The notes below the pieces were generated by a model, which had not been told where the DNA came from, made no database searches, and saw nothing but the letters and a program-made list of their open reading frames with translations. The position numbers were made by a program, and so were the translations under genes. A DNA stretch of 64,000 bases, from positions 41,603 to 105,602 of the forward strand of contig DATKDT010000078.1 of NCBI GenBank assembly GCA_035512575.1, given 5' to 3'. This document shows, piece after piece, positions 7,782 through 16,716 of the stretch (position 1 is the stretch's first letter; each line of letters opens with the position of its first letter). The stretch comes from JALYRV01 sp035512575. Lineage in GTDB: Bacteria; Acidobacteriota; Vicinamibacteria; Vicinamibacterales; SCN-69-37.

Positions 7782-9920
7782 GGTAACGCCGAAGGTGCGC
7801 GGCCGGCCGGGTTCGCCGACGAAGCCGGACGGCGCGAGCTGGCCGTAGGCGAACGCCACCGGCACGTAGAACGTGTCGAACGCGTTCCTGACCCACAGCA
7901 CGGCCGAGTATTTGCGGTTGGTGACGCCGCCGCGCAGGTTCACGAGCGAGTACGCGTCCTGGCCCACGGTGTTCGCCTCGTCGTACTCGAACCGTCCGTA
8001 GAGCGCCGCCTCGCCGCGCACGAACCACGCCCACGAGCGGATGATCTGGCGGGTGAACTGCGCGCCGGCCGAGGCCGTGTACTCGGGCGTGCCGGGCACC
8101 GCGTTGCCGTCGATCCCCACGCCCATCGACGTGCTGCCGTCGCCGAATCGCGCGCGCGTCACGCCGAGCGTGCCGAACAGATCGACGCCGTAGCGCGGCC
8201 GCACGCCAATCTCGACCTCGACGCCCTTGCTGGTGGCGGCGCCGACGTTGTCGATGAAGAACGCGCCCCCGCCGCCCGGAATCGGCACGTTCAGCTGCAT
8301 GTCGTTCCAGTCGATGAAGAAGGCCGAGGCGTTGGTCGTGACGCGGCCCTCGGCCCACGTGGCCTTCACGCCGCCCTCGATGTGCCGGGTCTTTTCCTCT
8401 CCGTACGCCTCACTGCCAGGCAGCGACACGGGATTGAACCCGCCCGCCTTGTAGCCGCCGCCCCCCGACACATACAGCATCGTCTGTGGCCGCGCGTGCC
8501 AGGCCACCGCGAACTGCGGCGACACGTTCGAGAACGTTTCGTCCGTGACGAGCGGAGGGGCGGCCGGGAAGACGCCGGGATCGAACAGCGTCGCGATGTT
8601 CGCGTCCCTGGTCTCGCGGTCGAACCGCGCGCCGAGCGTGAGATCCACGCTGTTGCCGATGCTGACGATGCCCTGCGCGTAGGCGCCCAGTCCGAGATCG
8701 TCGAGCTCGGCGAGCGGCGACGTGTGGCGGACGGCGAACGGCGCGCCGCCGAAGACGAACGGCGCGTACGTGTTGATCGCTTCCTGCTCGTACGCCTGCG
8801 TGAACAGCACGGCGCCGGCCTGCCAGCGCAGCGACATTGCGTCCGAGAGGGCAATCGATCCGCCGGGCGCCGAGGCCAGGCGCACCTCCTGCGTGAACTG
8901 CAGGCTCTCCTCGTCGTTGACGCGGCCCAGTAGCGGCGCGGGGGAGTAGTCGAGATCGGTGTCGTCGTGCGTCGACCAGCGGACGATGCCGGTGGTGCTC
9001 GAGAAGGAGACGCGCTGGCCTTCGCGGCGCGCGAGGAACGTGGCGGAGACGATGTCGCGCTCGCTCTCGCCCTCGAAATCGCGCGCGGTGTCGTACTTGC
9101 CGGCGCGAAGCGACGCGAGGTCGCTCAGCGCGTAGTCGCCGTCGCGGGCGCGCTCGCCGCTCATGATCAGGCGCGCCTCCCAGCGGGACGACGGCATCCA
9201 GAGCAGCTGGCCCTTGCCGAACGTGGCGGAGCGCGAGTCGATGCCGTTGCCGGTCAACGTGTTCGTGCTGAACCCGTCGCGCGACGCGTGGCCGAGCGCC
9301 ACGCTCACGCCCAGGCGCGGCGTCAGCGGCCCGGTGAGGTTCGCGCGCACCCCGCGCGTATCGAAGTTGCCGAGCGGCACCGAGATGCCGCCGTGCCAGT
9401 CGTAGAGCGACGGGCGCACGCTGTTGATGTTGATCAGGCCGCCGAGCGTGTTGCGCCCGTACAGGCCGCTCTGCGGCCCGCGGACGAACTCGACCTGCTC
9501 GACATCGAGGAACTCGATGCTCGACGAGTTCGTGTTGAGCTGCGGCACGCCGTCGATATAGGTCGTGATGCCCGGGTTGGCGGGACTCGACCCGATGCCG
9601 CGGATGCGCGGGTTGCTGATCTTGCGCGCGCTCAGTTCCTGGAAGTACGTGTTGGGGGAATAGTGCGCCGCGTCGGCCACCATCCGGACGCCGGTCGACT
9701 CCAGCATCTCCCAGGTGACGGGAGTGACGCTCAGCGGCAGGCGCTGGGCGTCGGCCGGCTCCTTCTGCGCGGTAACCGTGACCGACGGCACCGTGACGCG
9801 GCCCACCGGCTGGGTCGGCTGCTGTGAGGCGCTGGCCTGGCCGGCCGGCGTCTGGCCGGCTGCGGCCCCCGTGATTGTGGCGGCTGCGAGCGCCGCAGCG
9901 GCGAGAGTCGTCGTGAACAT
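7764..9920 (-). CDS. TonB-dependent outer-membrane receptor
   Basis: The protein has 718 residues. A signal peptide covers about 1-22, and a TonB-box-like TVTAQKEPA follows near residue 50. The plug domain (about 60-165) includes PRIRGIGSSPANPGITTYIDG, with VEQVEFVRGPQSGLYGRNTL at its end. The 22-strand-type barrel ends in the terminal Phe of GVTLGVRF. This is the FecA/iron-complex-like class that imports siderophores or other large ligands using TonB energy; the ligand is not deducible. Start ATG at 9920, with a GATAAT box 6 nt upstream. A candidate TonB partner lies at 25.8-26.9 kb. Confidence 0.92.
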   Translation of the reverse strand: MFTTTLAAAALAAATITGAAAGQTPAGQASASQQPTQPVGRVTVPSVTVTAQKEPADAQRLPLSVTPVTWEMLESTGVRMVADAAHYSPNTYFQELSARKISNPRIRGIGSSPANPGITTYIDGVPQLNTNSSSIEFLDVEQVEFVRGPQSGLYGRNTLGGLININSVRPSLYDWHGGISVPLGNFDTRGVRANLTGPLTPRLGVSVALGHASRDGFSTNTLTGNGIDSRSATFGKGQLLWMPSSRWEARLIMSGERARDGDYALSDLASLRAGKYDTARDFEGESERDIVSATFLARREGQRVSFSSTTGIVRWSTHDDTDLDYSPAPLLGRVNDEESLQFTQEVRLASAPGGSIALSDAMSLRWQAGAVLFTQAYEQEAINTYAPFVFGGAPFAVRHTSPLAELDDLGLGAYAQGIVSIGNSVDLTLGARFDRETRDANIATLFDPGVFPAAPPLVTDETFSNVSPQFAVAWHARPQTMLYVSGGGGYKAGGFNPVSLPGSEAYGEEKTRHIEGGVKATWAEGRVTTNASAFFIDWNDMQLNVPIPGGGGAFFIDNVGAATSKGVEVEIGVRPRYGVDLFGTLGVTRARFGDGSTSMGVGIDGNAVPGTPEYTASAGAQFTRQIIRSWAWFVRGEAALYGRFEYDEANTVGQDAYSLVNLRGGVTNRKYSAVLWVRNAFDTFYVPVAFAYGQLAPSGFVGEPGRPRTFGVTLGVRF

Positions 9921-10102
9921 CTGGTCATTATCTCCCGTGTGAGCGGCTCCGCGCGATTACCGTTTCGAATTCGCGGGCCCGTCCCTGTAATCGCCGGACG
10001 CGCCGGACCGCCAAGCGCGGCCGCAATTCGCGCGTGTTTTCATCAATAACGACGCGGCGGGCGCTGGCGTTCCGGTTGCACCCGCCCGGAACCGAATCCC
10101 AC
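9921..10102. promoter_or_regulatory. divergent spacer with -10 box and 8-bp inverted repeat
   Basis: The 182-bp region separates the receptor (minus) from the pseudokinase gene (plus). On the minus strand GATAAT (9927-9932) ends 6 nt before the receptor ATG. Further upstream, GCGATTAC (9953-9960) and GTAATCGC (9987-9994) form a perfect 8-bp inverted repeat with a 26-nt gap, a plausible operator. No clear promoter for the plus-strand gene was found. Confidence 0.35.
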
Positions 10103-11215
10103 ATGAACTGGCCGGCTTCACAGCCGCTCGGCGTCGAACAGCCGCCGCCGGCGTACAGCCCTTATGCGGACCCCGCCGGACTCGGCGTGCGCACAATCGG
10201 CTGCGGCACGTTCAGCGGCGACCTGCTCGAGGTGCTCCGCCTCACGGCCGAGCTCGGGGCGCCGGCGTCCATCGAGCCGCTCGTGCGCGAGCGGTGCGGC
10301 AGGTTCGCGTCGGCATCGCTCACGGGCCTCGCGCCCGTCGTCCGCGTCGAGCGCGCCTTCGACGGCAGGCTCGAGGTGTGGTCCCGCCAGGCAGAAGGGT
10401 TCCGCCTCGGCACCGTGCTCGAATGGATCGCGGCGCGCCAGACGGCCCCTCCGCTCGACGTGGCGCTGACCATCGGCGATCGGCTGCTCGCGTCGCTTGC
10501 GTCGCTGCAGGCGGTCGATCAGACGGAGGGCGCACCCGGGCACGGCGCGATTGCCGTCGATCAGATCGTCGTCAGTGAATCGGGCGCGCTCACCCTCACC
10601 GATTACGCGTTCGGGACGACGCTGGCCGCGCTGCAGTGGCCGCGCGAGCAGCTGTGGCGGCGGTTCAGAATCGCCATGCCGCCGGCGGCGGGGCTGGCGC
10701 GCTTCGATCATCGCGTCGACGTGACGCAGGCCGCCGTGGTGATTGCCTCGCTGCTGGCCGGCCGGCTGCTCACGTCCGAGGAGTATCCGCGGCAGCTCGG
10801 GCCGATCCTTGCCGAGGCCGTCCGACGATCCTGTGCGGACGTGGACCGCCGCGACGGCGATCGCCTCTTCGTCTGGCTGCAGGCGGCCACCGAGCTCGAC
10901 CCGCGCAGAGTCTTCCAGTCGGCCCAGCGGGCCCGCGAGGCGCTTCACGAGGCGCTCGGCCCGCGCCTGAGCGACACCGAGGGCATCGGCCGGTGGCTTC
11001 GCGCGGCGCGCGGCCTGCCCGAGACGCCGGCCCGTCCGCGGCCCGCGGCCGCTTCGTCGGCGCCGTCCGAGGCGCCCTCGTCCGAAGCGCCCTCGCCCGA
11101 GGCGGCCCCGTCCGAGGCGCCCTCGCCCGAGGCGCCCTCGCCCCAGACGGCCCCGTCCGAGGCCGTGCGGCCCGAGGCCGGCGCCCGGATCCGGCGCTGG
11201 CTGAAGTGGAGCTGA
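10103..11215 (+). CDS. probable pseudokinase with Pro/Ser/Glu/Ala-rich tail
   Basis: The protein has 370 residues from ATG 10103; the frame is open from GTG 10034. The middle reads like a protein-kinase C-lobe. A catalytic-loop-like GHGAIAVDQIVV near residue 152 lacks the HRD aspartate. LTLTDYAFG stands where DFG would be, and RFDHRVDVTQAAVVIASLLAGR resembles the helix F region of Ser/Thr kinases. No Gly-rich loop or VAVK-type lysine is visible, so catalysis is unlikely. The C-terminal tail (about 310-365) carries repeated PSEAPS/SPEAPS units. A signalling or scaffolding role is inference. Confidence 0.6.
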   Translation: MNWPASQPLGVEQPPPAYSPYADPAGLGVRTIGCGTFSGDLLEVLRLTAELGAPASIEPLVRERCGRFASASLTGLAPVVRVERAFDGRLEVWSRQAEGFRLGTVLEWIAARQTAPPLDVALTIGDRLLASLASLQAVDQTEGAPGHGAIAVDQIVVSESGALTLTDYAFGTTLAALQWPREQLWRRFRIAMPPAAGLARFDHRVDVTQAAVVIASLLAGRLLTSEEYPRQLGPILAEAVRRSCADVDRRDGDRLFVWLQAATELDPRRVFQSAQRAREALHEALGPRLSDTEGIGRWLRAARGLPETPARPRPAAASSAPSEAPSSEAPSPEAAPSEAPSPEAPSPQTAPSEAVRPEAGARIRRWLKWS

Positions 11216-11270
11216 GCCGGTGGTAGACTCCCGCCTTCGCGTCTACTTCCGTCTTCTCAAGGAGAGTCCC

Positions 11271-11795
11271 ATGTTCCGCGCCAGCCGCGTCCTGTGTGCC
11301 GCCGTCGTCTGTCTCTCGATCCCCATGTCCGCCGCCGGGCAGCCGGCCGCCGACGGCTACCGGCTCCCGTACGACATCGTCAAGGGCAACATCACCAAGG
11401 CCGCCGAGCAGATGAGCGAGGCCGACTACGCCTTCAAGCCGACGCCCGACGTCCGCAGCTTCGGCCAGCTGCTCGGCCACATCGCCAACGCCAATTTCAT
11501 GATCTGCTCGATGGCCAGCGGCGAGAAGTCGACCGCCTCCGGGGATGCCGAGAAGCTCGCCACCAAAGCTGAGATCCAGAAGGCGCTGGCCGATTCATTC
11601 GCGTTCTGCGACAAGGCCTGGACGGTCGTGGGCGGCGAGCGCGCCTCGGCTCCGGTCGACCTGTTCGGCATGAAGTTCAACGCCGCGAGCGCGATGTCGT
11701 TCAATTCCGCGCACGACTGGGAACACTACGGCAACATCGTCACTTACATGCGGCTGAAGGGCATGGTCCCGCCTTCGAGCCAGGGTCGAAATTAG
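11271..11795 (+). CDS. secreted DinB/YfiT-like four-helix protein
   Basis: The protein has 174 residues from ATG 11271, which has a good Shine-Dalgarno (AAGGAGAG) 6 nt upstream; this decides against the earlier in-frame GTG at 11220. A signal peptide spans residues 1-22 (ends SAAGQ). The remainder is a DinB-type helical bundle with the metal-ligand-like histidines in LLGHIANANF and HDWEHYGNIVTYMRL. DinB-like proteins bind a divalent metal and often act as thiol-dependent transferases; the periplasmic version here has no assigned substrate. Confidence 0.8.
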   Translation: MFRASRVLCAAVVCLSIPMSAAGQPAADGYRLPYDIVKGNITKAAEQMSEADYAFKPTPDVRSFGQLLGHIANANFMICSMASGEKSTASGDAEKLATKAEIQKALADSFAFCDKAWTVVGGERASAPVDLFGMKFNAASAMSFNSAHDWEHYGNIVTYMRLKGMVPPSSQGRN

Positions 11796-11842
11796 GGTCT
11801 ATACACCGGGGAAGCACTTTGGTATTCTGCGCGCCTTCAGCC

Positions 11843-13102
11843 ATGCAGCACTTGCGTCTTCCGCTCCTCGGGCTCCTCCTCTGTACGGGCGTTGCGGCCT
11901 GTTCGGAGCGCTCCGCCGCACCGCCGGCGGCCCAGCCAGCTCAGGCGCGGGCCGACGTGCGCCTGGGAGTGGATCTCGAGACCATCGAGTCGCGCGTCCC
12001 GCGCAACGCCACGCTGCATTCACTGCTGACCCGGCACATTCCGGCGGATCTCGCGGGTTCGGTGGCCGCTGCCGCCATCGGCGTGTTCAACCCCCGCGAG
12101 CTTCGCGCCGACAATCCCTACCGCCTGGTGCGGTCGATCAGCGACGGCATCCTCCGCGAGTTCGAGCTGCAGATCGACGCCGACCGGTTCCTGCGCGTCG
12201 TCATGCGCCAGAAGGACGGCGAAGACGTGCCGATGGCGGAAGTCGTCCCCTACAAGAAGGAGACGACGATCGCGTCGATCACCGCGATGGTCGACGGCGC
12301 GCACAGCTCGCTGATCGGCGCGCTGCAGGGCGCGGGGGAGGGCGTGCAGCTCGGCATCGCGCTCGCGAAGATCTTCGAGGGCGACATCGACTTTGCCAGC
12401 GACATCCAGCGCGGCGATCGCTTCGAGATTCTGTTCGAGAAGATCCTGCGCGACGGCGAGTACGCCGGGTACGGCGAGATTCTCGGCGCGGTCGTCGAGA
12501 ACGACGGCCGCCGGCTGACCGCCATTCGCTTCGAGGGCGCCGACGGCAGCGCCGGCTACTACGACGAGAAGGGCCGGTCGCTGACGCGCAGGTTCCTGCG
12601 CGCGCCGCTCGACATTGCCGCGCGCATCACGTCCGGCTTCAACAAGCGCCGCCTGCACCCCGTGCACGGCACCTACCGGCCGCATCTCGCGATTGACTAC
12701 GGCGCCCCGTACGGAACGAAGGTCGTATCGGTGGCCGAAGGCACGGTCGTCTCGGCGGGCTGGGCGGGTGGCGGCGGCAAGCAGGTGCGCATCCGCCATG
12801 CGGGCGGCTACGAGTCGTACTACCTGCACCTGTCGGCATTCGGCCCGGGCATCCGCGCGGGCGTGCGGGTGAAGCAGGGCCAGATGATCGGACGCGTGGG
12901 CGCCACGGGCACCGCCACGGGCCCGCACCTCGACTACCGCCTCAAGAAGAACGGCCAGTGGATCAACCCCCTGGCCGAGGCGCGCCGCATGCCGTCGGGC
13001 GAGCCGCTCTCGCCGGTGCGCCGCGCGGCTTTCGAAGCCGAACGCGACGAGATTCTGGGCCGGCTCGTCAGCAACTCGACGGTCAGCAGAGCCAGCAATT
13101 AG
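11843..13102 (+). CDS. M23-family murein endopeptidase lipoprotein
   Basis: The protein has 419 residues. MQHLRLPLLGLLLCTGVAAC is a lipoprotein signal with Cys20 as the lipidation site. The middle (about 90-260) is an OapA/NlpD-associated domain, and the C-terminal peptidase domain (about 265-375) has all M23 zinc and catalytic motifs: HLAIDYGAPYGT (His and Asp), HLSAFGPGIRAG and GPHLDYRL. It should cut peptidoglycan cross-links in the periplasm during growth or division. A weak TATTCT box at 11823-11828 lies 14 nt upstream of the ATG. The next gene begins 17 bp after its stop. Confidence 0.9.
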   Translation: MQHLRLPLLGLLLCTGVAACSERSAAPPAAQPAQARADVRLGVDLETIESRVPRNATLHSLLTRHIPADLAGSVAAAAIGVFNPRELRADNPYRLVRSISDGILREFELQIDADRFLRVVMRQKDGEDVPMAEVVPYKKETTIASITAMVDGAHSSLIGALQGAGEGVQLGIALAKIFEGDIDFASDIQRGDRFEILFEKILRDGEYAGYGEILGAVVENDGRRLTAIRFEGADGSAGYYDEKGRSLTRRFLRAPLDIAARITSGFNKRRLHPVHGTYRPHLAIDYGAPYGTKVVSVAEGTVVSAGWAGGGGKQVRIRHAGGYESYYLHLSAFGPGIRAGVRVKQGQMIGRVGATGTATGPHLDYRLKKNGQWINPLAEARRMPSGEPLSPVRRAAFEAERDEILGRLVSNSTVSRASN

Positions 13103-13104
13103 CA

Positions 13105-13110
13105 GATAAT
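13105..13110 (+). promoter_or_regulatory. -10-like box GATAAT before DUF1015 gene
   Basis: GATAAT ends 9 nt before ATG 13120 and starts 3 nt after the stop of the M23 gene. This placement would give a leader of only about 2-3 nt. No Shine-Dalgarno is obvious in CGGGGGCTG. Confidence 0.35.
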
Positions 13111-13119
13111 CGGGGGCTG

Positions 13120-14331
13120 ATGTCCGTCATCAGACCCTTCAGGGCCCTGCGGCCCACTCCGGAGGCCGCCGTGCGCGTGGCCTCGGTTCCCTACGACGTC
13201 GTCAGCACCGGCGAGGCGCGCGCACTGGCCGCGGGCAATCCCCTCAGTTTCCTCCGCGTCACGCGATCCGAACTCGATCTGCCCGAGGGGGCCGATCCCT
13301 ACTCGGATGCCGTGTACGCCCAGGCCAGGGCGAACCTCGACGCCCTCCGTGCCGCGGCGCCGCTGGTGACCGAAGAGGCGCCGTCGATCTATTTCTACCG
13401 GCTGCGCATGGGCGAGCACGAGCAGACCGGCGTCGCCGCGTGCTTCCCGGTCGACGAGTACGACAGGGATCTGATCAAGAAACACGAGAAGACGCGGCCC
13501 GACAAGGAAGACGACCGTACGCGGCACATCGTCGAGACGCGCGCCCAGACGGGCGTCGTGTTCCTGACCTATCATGCGTCGCCCGACATCGATCGTCTCG
13601 AGGCGGCGGCCTGCGCCGGAGCGCCGCTGTTCGATCTGACGGCGCCCGACGGCGTGCGCCACATGGTGTGGAAGGCCTCGGGCGCGGGGGCGCAGGCCGT
13701 GGTCGACGCCTTCAGGCGCGTGCCGGCGTTGTACATCGCCGACGGCCATCATCGCGCGGCGAGCGCGGCACGGGCGCGCACCGCGCTCGGCTCCAGGAGC
13801 AAGGAAGCGGCGTGGTTCATTGCCGTCGCCTTCCCCGACAATCAGATGCAGATCCTCCCCTACAACCGGGTGGTGAAGGATCTTGCCGGCTACACGCCCG
13901 AGAAGTTTCTCGACGCCCTTTCCGGCCTCGTGGCCGTCACCGCCGGCACGCCCACCCCGGCCGGCCGGGGCCGGGTGGCGATGTACCTGAAGGACGCATG
14001 GCACGAGCTCGACCTGCGCGGGCTGGCGCCCGAGACCACCGATCCGGCCGACGGGCTCGATGTGGCGGTGCTCGAGCGGCACGTGCTGCGCGAACTGCTG
14101 GACATCCAGGATGTGCGCACCGACAAGCGGATCGACTTCGTCGGGGGGATCCGCGGCACCGCGGAGCTCGAGGCGCGCGTCAACGGCGGGCAGGCGGCGG
14201 TCGCCTTTGCCATGCATCCCGTGACGATCGACGATTTGATGCGGGTGTCCGACACCGGCGGCATCATGCCGCCCAAATCCACGTGGTTCGAGCCGAAATT
14301 GCGCGACGGCCTGTTGGTGCATGCACTCTGA
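13120..14331 (+). CDS. DUF1015 (COG4198) family protein
   Basis: The protein has 403 residues and starts MSVIRPFRALRP, the classic N-terminus of DUF1015. Other family stretches are VPYDVVSTGEARALA, PLSFLRVTRSE, KKHEKTRPDKEDDR, YIADGHHRAASA and the C-terminal PPKSTWFEPKLRDGL. The biochemical function of the family is not established. In many genomes it sits beside serA and serC, as here, and no serB is visible in this window. A role in phosphoserine/serine metabolism is therefore a reasonable inference. The upstream in-frame start at 12958 lies inside the M23 gene and is rejected. Confidence 0.9.
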   Translation: MSVIRPFRALRPTPEAAVRVASVPYDVVSTGEARALAAGNPLSFLRVTRSELDLPEGADPYSDAVYAQARANLDALRAAAPLVTEEAPSIYFYRLRMGEHEQTGVAACFPVDEYDRDLIKKHEKTRPDKEDDRTRHIVETRAQTGVVFLTYHASPDIDRLEAAACAGAPLFDLTAPDGVRHMVWKASGAGAQAVVDAFRRVPALYIADGHHRAASAARARTALGSRSKEAAWFIAVAFPDNQMQILPYNRVVKDLAGYTPEKFLDALSGLVAVTAGTPTPAGRGRVAMYLKDAWHELDLRGLAPETTDPADGLDVAVLERHVLRELLDIQDVRTDKRIDFVGGIRGTAELEARVNGGQAAVAFAMHPVTIDDLMRVSDTGGIMPPKSTWFEPKLRDGLLVHAL

Positions 14332-14350
14332 TGGCTGCCGGTAACCGGAT

Positions 14351-15601
14351 ATGAAAGTCCTCATCGCCGACAAATTCGAGAAGAGCGGCATCGCCGGCCT
14401 CGAGGCCGCGGGCTGCGAGGTCGTGTACGAGCCCGACCTGAAGGACGACACGCTCGCGAAGGCGATCGGCGACACGGGCGCCGGCGTGCTCGTGGTGCGC
14501 AGTACGAAGGTCACCGAGCCGATGCTCGACGCCGGACGGCTGTCGCTGGTCGTGCGCGCCGGGGCCGGGTACAACACCATCGACGTCGCTGCCGCCTCGA
14601 AGCGCGGCATCTACGTGTCGAACTGTCCGGGCAAGAACGCCATCGCGGTTGCGGAGCTCACGTGGGCGCTGCTGCTGGCCGTGGACCGGCGCATTCCCGA
14701 CAACGTCGCCGACCTGCGCGCCGGCAAGTGGAACAAGAAGGAATATTCGAAGGCCCGCGGTCTGTACGGCCAGACGCTGGGCGTGCTCGGGGCGGGGAAC
14801 ATCGCGGCGGAGGTCATCAGGCGCGCCGCGGCGTTCGGCATGCCTGTCGTGCTCTGGAGCCGCCGGTTCGACGGGCGGTCGGGCCCGCTGCCGGAGGCCG
14901 ACGCGGCCGCGGCGGGGCTCGACGGGGCCGCGCGCCAGACCACGATCACCCTCGCGCCCACGCCGGCCGCCGTCGCGGAACAGGCCGACGTGCTCAGCAT
15001 CCATCTCGCGCTCGGCAAGGAAACGCGCGGGCTCGTCAACGACGAGGTGCTGTCGAAGCTGAAGCCGGGCGCCGTCGTCATCAACACCGCGCGCGGCGAA
15101 GTGCTCGACCAGGACGCGCTCGCGCGCGCCGTCGGCGAGCGGGGCGTGCGCGCCGGCCTCGACGTCTTCGCCGCCGAGCCCACGGGCGCCACGGGCGACT
15201 TCGCCGACGCCATCGTGAAGCAGCCGGGCGTGTACGGCACGCATCACATCGGCGCCTCCACCGATCAGGCGCAGGAGGCGATTGCCGCCGAGACGGTGCG
15301 CATCATCCGCGCCTTCAAGGACACCGGCCGCGTGCCCAACGTGGTCAACCTGGCGCGGCAGACGCTGGCGCGCTACCGGCTGATCGTGCGCCACCGCGAC
15401 CGGCCCGGCGTGCTCGCGCACGTCTTCGATCATCTGCGCGAAGGCAACATCAACGTGCAGGAAACCGAGAACATCGTCTTCGAAGGAGCCGAGGCGGCCG
15501 TGGCGAGCATCAACCTCGACGGCGCGCCCGACGCGGCGCTGCTCGATCGCATCCGCGGCGGCAACGCCGACGTGCTCGATCTGCAGCTGGTGACCGTATG
15601 A
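14351..15601 (+). CDS. serA: D-3-phosphoglycerate dehydrogenase
   Basis: The protein has 416 residues and oxidises 3-phosphoglycerate to 3-phosphohydroxypyruvate with NAD, the first step of serine synthesis. The substrate domain has RAGAGYNTIDV. The Rossmann domain has LGVLGAGNIAAEV, VVINTARGEVLDQDAL and GLDVFAAEP, and the catalytic histidine is in GTHHIGASTDQAQ. A C-terminal ACT-type domain (about 340-416, YRLIVRHRDRPGVLAHV) suggests serine feedback. The stop overlaps the serC start by 4 bp (ATGA). A 35-residue acidic/alanine insertion around 180-205 is longer than in typical SerA. Confidence 0.93.
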   Translation: MKVLIADKFEKSGIAGLEAAGCEVVYEPDLKDDTLAKAIGDTGAGVLVVRSTKVTEPMLDAGRLSLVVRAGAGYNTIDVAAASKRGIYVSNCPGKNAIAVAELTWALLLAVDRRIPDNVADLRAGKWNKKEYSKARGLYGQTLGVLGAGNIAAEVIRRAAAFGMPVVLWSRRFDGRSGPLPEADAAAAGLDGAARQTTITLAPTPAAVAEQADVLSIHLALGKETRGLVNDEVLSKLKPGAVVINTARGEVLDQDALARAVGERGVRAGLDVFAAEPTGATGDFADAIVKQPGVYGTHHIGASTDQAQEAIAAETVRIIRAFKDTGRVPNVVNLARQTLARYRLIVRHRDRPGVLAHVFDHLREGNINVQETENIVFEGAEAAVASINLDGAPDAALLDRIRGGNADVLDLQLVTV

Positions 15602-16689
15602 ACACCAAGGAACGCATCTTCAACTTCTCCGCCGGTCCCGCCGTGCTGCCGCTTGCCGTGCTCGAAGAGGCGCAGCGCGACCTGATGTCCCTGCCGGGTG
15701 TCGGCATGTCGGTGCTCGAGATCAGCCATCGCTCGAAGCCGTTCGACGAGATTATTCAGGGCGCCGAAGCGGACATCCGCGCGCTGGCCGGCATTTCAGG
15801 CGACTACGAGGTTCTCTTTCTGCAGGGCGGCGCCAGCCTCCAGTTCTCGATGGTGCCGATGAACCTGCTGCTGCCCGGCACGACGGCCGACTACGTGATC
15901 ACGGGCGTCTGGTCGCAGAAGGCGTTGAAGGAGGCAAAGCGCGTCGGGACGGTGCATGTGGCCGCGACAACCGAAGCGGACAACTTCACGCACGTGCCCG
16001 CCCAGGGCGATCTGAAGCTGACCGGCGACGCCGCGTACGTGCACGTGACGTCGAACAACACGATCTACGGCACGCAGTGGCGCACGCTGCCCGACGCGGG
16101 CGGGCGGCCGCTCGTCAACGACGCCTCCTCGGACATCTTCTCGCAGCCGATCGACGTGGCGCGGCACGGCCTGATCTACGCCGGGGCGCAGAAGAACCTC
16201 GCGCCGGCCGGCCTCACGCTCGTCATTATCCGGAAGGACCTGCTCGAGCGCACGCAGGCGTCGGTGCCGACGATGCTGAGCTACAAGGTGCACGCCGAGA
16301 ACACGTCGCTGTTCAACACGCCGCCGGTCTTCGCCATCTACGTGCTGCGGCTCGTGCTGAAATGGCTGCGCGCCAACGGCGGGCTCGAGGCGATGGCGGA
16401 GCAGAACGCGCGCAAGGCCGGACTTCTCTATGCCGAGATCGACCGCGGCGGCTTCTATCGGGGCCACGCGCGGCCCGACAGCCGGTCGTGGATGAACGTC
16501 ACCTTCCGTCTGCCGAACGAGGCGCTGGAGAAGCAGTTCGTGAAGGAATCGACCGCGGCCGGCTTCGATGGACTGAAGGGCCACCGCTCGGTGGGCGGGC
16601 TGCGCGCGTCGATCTACAACGCCTTCCCCGAGGAAGGCGTCGCGGCGCTCGTCGAGTTCATGCGCGAATTCGAGCGCACGAACGGCTAA
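15598..16689 (+). CDS. serC: phosphoserine aminotransferase
   Basis: The protein has 363 residues and is PLP-dependent. It converts 3-phosphohydroxypyruvate plus glutamate to phosphoserine. Family motifs are FNFSAGPAVLP at the N-terminus, EISHRSKPFDEI, FLQGGASLQFSMVPMNLL, VNDASSDIFSQPIDV and YAGAQKNLAPAGLTLV, where the Lys of AQKN carries PLP. The C-terminus GHRSVGGLRASIYNAFP is diagnostic. The ATG at 15598 overlaps the serA stop. A longer open frame beginning at 14662 is an antisense-like artefact through serA. It converges on pcnB with a 27-bp spacer of AATCATCA-type repeats. Confidence 0.95.
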   Translation: MNTKERIFNFSAGPAVLPLAVLEEAQRDLMSLPGVGMSVLEISHRSKPFDEIIQGAEADIRALAGISGDYEVLFLQGGASLQFSMVPMNLLLPGTTADYVITGVWSQKALKEAKRVGTVHVAATTEADNFTHVPAQGDLKLTGDAAYVHVTSNNTIYGTQWRTLPDAGGRPLVNDASSDIFSQPIDVARHGLIYAGAQKNLAPAGLTLVIIRKDLLERTQASVPTMLSYKVHAENTSLFNTPPVFAIYVLRLVLKWLRANGGLEAMAEQNARKAGLLYAEIDRGGFYRGHARPDSRSWMNVTFRLPNEALEKQFVKESTAAGFDGLKGHRSVGGLRASIYNAFPEEGVAALVEFMREFERTNG

Positions 16690-16716
16690 ATCTTTGAATC
16701 ATCAAGTCACAAATCA

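Noticed and set aside
12958..13119. N-terminal extension of the DUF1015 gene into the M23 gene
   Set aside because: The MSVIRPFRAL start at 13120 is the family N-terminus and the extension is out-of-frame M23 sequence.
14662..16689. A 675-residue open frame covering serA and serC
   Set aside because: Its first 312 residues are Arg/Ala-rich out-of-frame translation of serA; only the part from 15598 is serC.
16690..16716. AATCATCA..AATCATCA repeat between serC and pcnB as a further tandem array
   Set aside because: Only two imperfect copies are present, too few to call an array with confidence.
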